DNA from: JAQBDA01 sp041301185 | Lineage (GTDB): Bacteria; Chloroflexota; Anaerolineae; Anaerolineales; UBA4823 | Assembly (NCBI GenBank): GCA_041301185.1 | Contig: JBFYSV010000003.1 | Span: 1-19,617 of the forward strand | Reading direction: 5' to 3' | DNA length: 19,617 nucleotides | In this document: one piece after another, positions 16,416 through 19,617 of the stretch | Position numbering within the stretch: position 1 is the stretch's first letter | Layout: each line of letters begins with the position of its first letter | Made by a program: the position numbers and the translations under genes | The notes under the pieces: generated by a model | Seen by the model: the letters and a program-made list of their open reading frames with translations, nothing else | What the model was told of the DNA's origin: nothing | Databases searched by the model: none

Positions 16416-16447
16416 AGCTTTATGGTCCGGTAATCATGAATAACGAT

Positions 16448-16825
16448 TTAATTCCCATTTCCCAGGTAGTGATGGATTTGACCCGGCAGGGTGTCCACAT
16501 CTACCGGTTTTTGAATATAACCATCGCAGCCTGCTTGCAAGGTGCGCTCCCGGTCACCTTTCATGACATTGGCTGTCATTGCTACAATCGGCACGTTTTC
16601 CAGCCCTGGCAGGCTTTTGATCTGGTTGGTCAGGGTGTAGCCATCCACCTCGGGAAGGTTAATGTCCATCAAGATCAAATCGGGCTGTTGGGTGTGCAGC
16701 ATTTCCAGGGCGCGGGAGGCATTCTCTGCTTCGAGGATCTGGTAACCCTCTGCTTGAAGGATTCGCCGGATAAGCAAGCGATTTTCTGGATTATCTTCGA
16801 CGTAGAGGATCTTTGCACCAGCCAT
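16448..16825 (-). CDS. Single-domain response regulator (REC only, 125 aa)
   Basis: The whole protein is one receiver domain. It shows the acidic pair E10/D11 (YVEDNPENR), phospho-acceptor D54 (LILMDINLP), T84 (VAMTANVMKGD) and K106 (QKPVD). The sequence style resembles DivK and the stand-alone receivers seen beside complex hybrid kinases. There is no output domain. The start is the only in-frame ATG nearby; GGGAGG lies about 13 bases upstream, a rather long spacing. An extended -10 promoter sits just before it, making this the probable first gene of the signalling operon. Its D54 surroundings differ from those of the neighbouring receiver, so the two are not a recent exact duplication. Confidence 0.92.
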   Translation of the reverse strand: MAGAKILYVEDNPENRLLIRRILQAEGYQILEAENASRALEMLHTQQPDLILMDINLPEVDGYTLTNQIKSLPGLENVPIVAMTANVMKGDRERTLQAGCDGYIQKPVDVDTLPGQIHHYLGNGN

Positions 16826-16854
16826 ATACCAATGAAAACCTCCCTGTTGTGATC

Positions 16855-16863
16855 ATTGTAACA
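16855..16863 (-). promoter_or_regulatory. Extended -10 promoter before the first receiver gene
   Basis: The minus strand reads TGTTACAAT, which matches the extended -10 pattern TGnTATAAT with one mismatch. No convincing -35 is visible at 17 bases, as expected for extended -10 promoters. Transcription would begin near 16848 and leave a leader of about 22 bases containing GGGAGG. It is the best promoter candidate for the block running left from 16825. Confidence 0.5.
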
Positions 16864-16929
16864 AAATCTACCCCCAGATAGACTAACAGCCTTGCAAGCT
16901 GGCAGGGAGATCGCCTGGGCTGGTGATGG

Positions 16930-17502
16930 TTAGAGGCTGTTTTTCAGGCGTGACTGGTAGCTTTTACGGAATTTGGTTAGTTTAGGGGCAATCACAACCT
17001 GGCAGTAACCCTGGTAAGGATTCTTCTTGAAATAAGACTGGTGATAGTCTTCTGCTGCGTAAAATGACCCGGCAGGCGACACTTCGGTGACGATTGGGTT
17101 CTTCCAGATGCCAGCCTGGTTGAGCTCTGCAACCAGCTCCTCAGCAACCTGTTTTTGGTGCGGGCTGTGATAGAAAATCACCGAACGGTACTGGGTGCCC
17201 ACATCCGCCCCCTGGAGATTGAGGGTGGTGGGGTCGTGCACCGAAAAGAAGACCTGCAGGATTTCCTTGAAGCTGATCACCTGCGGATCGAATCTTACTT
17301 GCACCACCTCGGCGTGCCCGGTGGCGCCGGTGCACACCTCGGCGTAGGAGGGGTTGCCAACCGTGCCGCCCGCATAGCCGGCGGTCACACCCGCCACGCC
17401 ATCCAATTCGGCGTAGACCGGGTCCAGGCACCAAAAACAACCGCCTCCCAGGGTGGCGGTTTCAAGCTGGGGAGGTGGGGATGGGTTAGAAGAATCAGTC
17501 AT
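16930..17502 (-). CDS. msrA: Peptide-methionine (S)-S-oxide reductase MsrA
   Basis: This 190-residue cytoplasmic enzyme reduces the S-epimer of methionine sulfoxide in proteins and free methionine, using thioredoxin as reductant. The signature GCFWC is at 21-25 with catalytic C22. GYAGG (42-46), GHAEVVQV (62-69), EDYHQSY (151-157) and the C-terminal YCQVVIAPKLTKFRK block (167-181) are all typical. C168 in that block is a candidate recycling cysteine. Length is normal for the family. The ATG at 17502 is chosen because AGGAG lies six bases upstream; an ATG at 17520 would add six residues but has no site. The gene is not obviously part of the signalling operon, since a promoter lies between them at 16855-16863. 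It begins about 40 bases after the tRNA terminator. Confidence 0.96.
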   Translation of the reverse strand: MTDSSNPSPPPQLETATLGGGCFWCLDPVYAELDGVAGVTAGYAGGTVGNPSYAEVCTGATGHAEVVQVRFDPQVISFKEILQVFFSVHDPTTLNLQGADVGTQYRSVIFYHSPHQKQVAEELVAELNQAGIWKNPIVTEVSPAGSFYAAEDYHQSYFKKNPYQGYCQVVIAPKLTKFRKSYQSRLKNSL

Positions 17503-17508
17503 CGTGTG

Positions 17509-17513
17509 CTCCT
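17509..17513 (-). promoter_or_regulatory. Shine-Dalgarno site fixing the msrA start
   Basis: AGGAG on the minus strand lies six bases before the ATG at 17502. It lies inside the longer reading from 17520, so it favours the shorter protein. Confidence 0.7.
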
Positions 17514-17540
17514 GGATCATGCGGCAAAAATGGGCGACCG

Positions 17541-17575
17541 GTAAAAATTGACCGGCAAGCTGGGAACTTGCCGGT
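17541..17575 (-). terminator. Rho-independent terminator of the tRNA-Gly gene
   Basis: A perfect nine-base stem (ACCGGCAAG with CTTGCCGGT, 17551-17559 and 17567-17575) encloses a seven-base loop. On the minus strand it is followed within two bases by a run of five T (17544-17548). It begins six bases after the 3' end of the tRNA. msrA starts only about 40 bases further on with no clear promoter of its own, so partial read-through may supply msrA mRNA. Confidence 0.75.
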
Positions 17576-17580
17576 GCGAG

Positions 17581-17652
17581 AGCGGGTGATGGGACTCGAA
17601 CCCACGAATGGTAGCTTGGGAAGCTACTGCCTTACCACTTGGCTACACCCGC
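17581..17652 (-). tRNA. tRNA-Gly, anticodon CCC
   Basis: The minus strand folds into a full cloverleaf of 72 bases. The seven-base acceptor stem GCGGGTG pairs with CACCCGC and leaves discriminator T, as usual for bacterial tRNA-Gly. The D arm contains AAGTGGTAAGG. The anticodon stem GTAGC/GCTAC holds the loop TTCCCAA, giving anticodon CCC for the glycine codon GGG. The T arm is GTGGG-TTCGAGT-CCCAT, whose outermost pair is a G-T wobble. The 3' CCA is not encoded. It has a consensus promoter upstream and a terminator downstream, so it is a single-gene transcription unit. Confidence 0.96.
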
Positions 17653-17664
17653 AAGCGTGGATGG

Positions 17665-17693
17665 ATTATAGCCAGCCTTCAGAGAGATGTCAA
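17665..17693 (-). promoter_or_regulatory. Consensus sigma-70 promoter of the tRNA-Gly gene
   Basis: The minus strand carries a perfect TTGACA (17693-17688), a 17-base spacer and a perfect TATAAT (17670-17665), ending 12 bases before the tRNA 5' end. Transcription would begin close to the mature tRNA end. The insertion sequence target site starts four bases upstream of the -35 box, so the core promoter is intact, but the native upstream sequence has been displaced. Confidence 0.9.
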
Positions 17694-17696
17694 GGA

Positions 17697-17702
17697 ATGC
17701 CT
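17697..17702. repeat. Left target-site duplication of the IS4-family element (ATGCCT)
   Basis: ATGCCT directly abuts the left inverted repeat and matches the six bases abutting the right one at 18971-18976. Removing the element and one copy restores CAAGGAATGCCTTG, an imperfect palindrome in the target. Confidence 0.8.
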
Positions 17703-17728
17703 CTGATGTTCGGACATGAGTTCGGACA
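17703..17728 (+). repeat. Left terminal inverted repeat (IRL)
   Basis: It begins CTGATGTTCGGACA and matches the reverse complement of 18945-18970 except at positions 5, 10 and 16. It contains two copies of GTTCGGACA (17708-17716 and 17720-17728), spaced 12 bases apart. These may be transposase contact sites. Confidence 0.88.
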
Positions 17729-17742
17729 ACAGGGGTAAACAA

Positions 17743-17802
17743 GAAGCCTCGAAGAAGATAAACTTGGTTTTCCACATCCATCTTTATCAAAAACGAGGCT
17801 TC
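17743..17802 (+). promoter_or_regulatory. Hairpin that would sequester the transposase ribosome binding site
   Basis: GAAGCCTCG (17743-17751) is perfectly complementary to CGAGGCTTC (17794-17802). A second inner stem GATAAA/TTTATC (17757-17762 and 17783-17788) extends the fold. The right arm contains the GAGG ribosome site (17795-17798) and ends directly at the ATG at 17803. A transcript entering from outside the element would contain both arms and fold, hiding the start. A transcript starting inside the hairpin would not. IS10 and IS50 use this type of protection against read-through transcription; its use here is inferred. Confidence 0.6.
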
Positions 17803-18963
17803 ATGGACAAGTTTATCAATAATCAGGAATTCATGGCAGAGCTATTTGACGACGTTGACATGGCTCAACGAGCAGGAGAGATCGGGGAGGCCATCTTGGC
17901 TGTGCGATCATTACGGCTGACGGATATAGCCGTTGAGATGGAAGGCGAAAGCGCAGCTGGCTATAAACGGATCCAGCGATTTATGCAACGGGCAGACCCC
18001 CGAACAGCCCTGTGGCGCTTATTTCAAGAAGAGGCCGAATTTGTGATTGGGGATCCGACAGAGATTGAACGCCCACAGGCCTGGAAAACGGAATATGTAG
18101 GCACGCTGAAGGAAGGCAAGACGAAGGGTTTTTGGGCTCTGATCCTGGCCACTCCCTATCGAGGGCGAGCCATCCCCTGCGGCATGGTTACCTACTCATC
18201 GAAAACCATCGCCCAAGGTCTGGACTCGCGCAATCTCAATCATTTTCGCGCCTTTGAAGGGCTGAAAGATATGTTAGGCGGGCGTCCGCTGGTGTTGGAT
18301 CGGGAATTCAGCTACCTGGAATTGATGCTCAACCTATTCGAAGAGCAGGTCAACTGGGTGATCCGCCTGAACTTGCGCTCCCATCCGTCCAAGTTCTATA
18401 CTGACGAAGGCAAAGAAGTGATCCTGACGATTGCGCCGGTAGAGACGGTGATACTCAACCACGTCTGGTACATGGGCAAGGCGTGCATGAACGTGATCGG
18501 CACCTGGAAAAAAGGGCTGGCCGAACCGATATGGGTGATGACCAACCTGGAAGCCAAGCGCGGTTTACAGATTTACTTTGCCCGCATGAAAATCGAAGAA
18601 ACTTACCGCGACCTGAAAAGCCTGTTGGGCATGACCAAGCTGATGAATAAACGGCAAGTCTACATGGAGAAAATGGTCAGCCTTTTATTGCTCACCTTCA
18701 CCATCGGCCTGCTGGTCGGCGAAGAATTACGCGATCTCCTCTACGGGGAACCCATCCCTGATGATGAGCCAGTGGAAGAAAAAGAACGCATCCCCGGTTC
18801 GCCTGCTCTCAAGAAGGGTAAAAAGTGGAAACGCTACTCTGGTCTGTTTGTGCTTCTCAAGCAGAAATGGTCTCTTTCCGAAGATCAGAAAACCGCTGTC
18901 TTATCTGCCGCCCTTTCCACCTTCCGTGGCTTGGTTTACCCAAATGTCCGAACTTATGTCTGA
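17803..18963 (+). CDS. IS4-family DDE transposase (386 aa)
   Basis: The catalytic triad is visible as D84 (VIGDPTEI), D166 (LVLDREFSY) and E265. E265 lies in a perfect IS4 signature Y(2)R(3)E(6)K: Y258, R261, E265 and K272, within YFARMKIEETYRDLK. The N-terminal half carries a short helical region resembling the DNA-binding part of IS4 transposases. The C-terminal extension after about residue 315 is charged, with acidic then lysine-rich stretches. The ATG at 17803 has GAGG four bases upstream, inside the hairpin arm. An in-frame ATG at 17716, within the left inverted repeat, would add 29 residues but has no ribosome site. The stop lies inside the right inverted repeat. The frame is intact. 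Confidence 0.95.
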   Translation: MDKFINNQEFMAELFDDVDMAQRAGEIGEAILAVRSLRLTDIAVEMEGESAAGYKRIQRFMQRADPRTALWRLFQEEAEFVIGDPTEIERPQAWKTEYVGTLKEGKTKGFWALILATPYRGRAIPCGMVTYSSKTIAQGLDSRNLNHFRAFEGLKDMLGGRPLVLDREFSYLELMLNLFEEQVNWVIRLNLRSHPSKFYTDEGKEVILTIAPVETVILNHVWYMGKACMNVIGTWKKGLAEPIWVMTNLEAKRGLQIYFARMKIEETYRDLKSLLGMTKLMNKRQVYMEKMVSLLLLTFTIGLLVGEELRDLLYGEPIPDDEPVEEKERIPGSPALKKGKKWKRYSGLFVLLKQKWSLSEDQKTAVLSAALSTFRGLVYPNVRTYV

Positions 18964-18970
18964 ACCTCAG
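18945..18970 (-). repeat. Right terminal inverted repeat (IRR)
   Basis: Its reverse complement begins CTGAGGTTCAGACA and matches the left repeat at 23 of 26 bases. It repeats the paired motif as GTTCAGACA and GTTCGGACA at the same 12-base period. It overlaps the last six codons and the stop of the transposase gene. Confidence 0.88.
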
Positions 18971-18976
18971 ATGCCT
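18971..18976. repeat. Right target-site duplication of the IS4-family element (ATGCCT)
   Basis: This is an exact copy of 17697-17702, directly abutting the right inverted repeat. Confidence 0.8.
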
Positions 18977-18990
18977 TGGATCGGAATATG

Positions 18991-19617
18991 TTATCCCTCA
19001 ACCATCAGGTAGTTATTTGCCCGCCCGCTCTTGCCTTCCAAGCGGATCATCTCATTCACCTTCAAGCAGTAAGCCATTTTTTGGGCGAGGCGGCGGGGAA
19101 TGCCCGCCTGGGCGGCGAGATCCAGGGTGGTAAAGGGTTGGGGCAGGCCGGGCGGCAAGAACGCCACATAATCTTCCTTGGAAGCAAATAGCCTTGTTTC
19201 CTGGATCGAGAGCAGGCGCCGGTCGGTGATCTGCCAGCCTTTGCGCCGCCACGAGCCGGCCCCGGTGTTCTCCCAGTACTCCTCCTCCGTGGTGAGCAGG
19301 ATCTCCAGCGAGAAGTTGGGGTGGGAGATCAGATCGGGGATGTACACCATCTCATTGAACAAATGCTCCAGCCGGCCGCGTTTGGGCGATCTGCGCTTCT
19401 TTTGGCTGCCAGGATCACTACCGGCGCGGATGATATATTTTTTAAGGGGGATGGGATGAATCAGGTGGACTCTGTTTTGGGTCAACAAACGGGCTAATTT
19501 TCCTCGCAGGCTGGAAAAGCTGCGGGTTTGGATCTCGATCAACAGGTCGCCCCGGACGATGTCGATAATAAAACCGTCGTAGGGTACTTCCAGCGAGTCC
19601 CCGGGTTGGGCAAGCTG
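18991..19617 (-). CDS. Uncharacterised protein, possible PD-(D/E)XK-like fold plus C-terminal helix-turn-helix; N-terminus outside window
   Basis: The frame is open from the right edge to a TAA at 18991, giving 208 visible residues; no convincing start lies inside. A TTG at 19542 is in frame, but coding clearly continues upstream of it. The segment DIVRGDLLIEIQT (visible residues 19-31) has an acidic residue, a short hairpin and then ExQ, the spacing of a PD-(D/E)XK nuclease core with Q in place of K. It is followed by a helix (SFSSLRGKLARLL) and strand HLIHPIPLKKYII, consistent with that fold. Next are KKRRSPKRGRLE, a region of charged and aromatic residues (GSWRRKGWQITDRRLL), and a C-terminal winged-helix-like segment (FTTLDLAAQAGIPRRLAQKM). 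No function is claimed. The IS lies 20 bases after its stop. Confidence 0.75.
   Translation of the reverse strand, partial: QLAQPGDSLEVPYDGFIIDIVRGDLLIEIQTRSFSSLRGKLARLLTQNRVHLIHPIPLKKYIIRAGSDPGSQKKRRSPKRGRLEHLFNEMVYIPDLISHPNFSLEILLTTEEEYWENTGAGSWRRKGWQITDRRLLSIQETRLFASKEDYVAFLPPGLPQPFTTLDLAAQAGIPRRLAQKMAYCLKVNEMIRLEGKSGRANNYLMVEG

Larger units (their letters stand above)
17703..18970 (+). mobile_element. Complete IS4-family insertion sequence, 1268 bp
   Basis: The element carries one intact transposase gene (17803-18963) between 26-base terminal inverted repeats that match at 23 of 26 positions. It is flanked by the direct repeat ATGCCT. It inserted in the short gap between the uncharacterised gene ending at 18991 and the tRNA-Gly promoter, without breaking a gene. 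Reconstructing the empty site leaves 64 bases between that gene and the tRNA. It is the only plus-strand gene unit in the window. The 6-bp duplication is shorter than the roughly 8-13 bp usual for much of the IS4 family, so the subgroup is uncertain. The intact reading frame and ends suggest recent insertion and possible activity. Confidence 0.92.

Noticed and set aside
16436..16852. A 138-codon open frame on the plus strand
   Set aside because: It lies exactly opposite the receiver gene at 16448-16825, whose motifs are all intact. The antisense product shows no domain and no ribosome site.
16864..16929. Terminator after msrA
   Set aside because: Only a four-base stem (CAGC/GCTG) without a following T-run is seen, so no terminator is claimed.
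17155..17544. A 129-codon open frame on the plus strand
   Set aside because: It is antisense to msrA, which carries every family motif. It also runs into the terminator region.
17716..17802. Upstream ATG for the transposase
   Set aside because: It lies inside the terminal inverted repeat without a ribosome site, and the extra residues would be encoded by the regulatory hairpin. The ATG at 17803 has GAGG in front.

Overview
The window looks like a chromosomal segment of a Chloroflexota bacterium, probably class Anaerolineae. That is inferred from the style of the proteins: receptors built from GAF domains with a recurring tyrosine/tryptophan linker, moderate GC, frequent GTG and TTG starts, and tightly overlapping genes. 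I ran no database search, so the taxonomy is an inference. Every native gene reads on the minus strand. Only the insertion sequence reads on the plus strand.

Going leftward in the direction of transcription, positions 16825 to 1 hold one long signalling block. It opens with two stand-alone receiver proteins (16448-16825 and 15957-16415). A 153-base gap with a possible promoter follows. Then come five sensor proteins without any kinase domain (14568-15803, 11713-14571, 9852-11720, 7135-9849, 5684-7138), mostly overlapping by 4 to 8 bases or separated by 2. One is soluble; the other four are membrane proteins with HAMP and GAF domains and different N-terminal input regions. Next is the only histidine kinase of the block (2571-5660: PAS, four GAF or GAF-like regions, HisKA, ATPase). 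It is followed by a threonine synthase fused to a C-terminal receiver domain (827-2515), and finally a DMT/EamA-type membrane transporter that runs off the left edge.

The layout suggests a multi-input phosphorelay. Several kinase-less receptors may feed one histidine kinase. Its candidate phosphate acceptors are two single-domain response regulators and a receiver domain attached directly to an amino-acid biosynthetic enzyme. No DNA-binding output domain is encoded among these genes. The REC-fused threonine synthase and the array of truncated receptors are the most unusual parts of the window.

The right part is ordinary housekeeping plus a mobile element. It holds msrA (16930-17502), a tRNA-Gly(CCC) gene with a consensus promoter and a downstream terminator-like hairpin, and an intact 1268-bp IS4-family insertion sequence (17703-18970). 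The IS has 26-bp imperfect inverted repeats and a 6-bp target duplication (ATGCCT), and it landed four bases upstream of the tRNA -35 box. Its transposase start is preceded by a hairpin that would hide the ribosome binding site. The window ends inside an uncharacterised gene (18991 to the right edge) that resembles a PD-(D/E)XK-type nuclease fold plus a helix-turn-helix tail. No CRISPR array, rRNA or riboswitch was seen, and no gene-free stretch exceeds about 160 bases.
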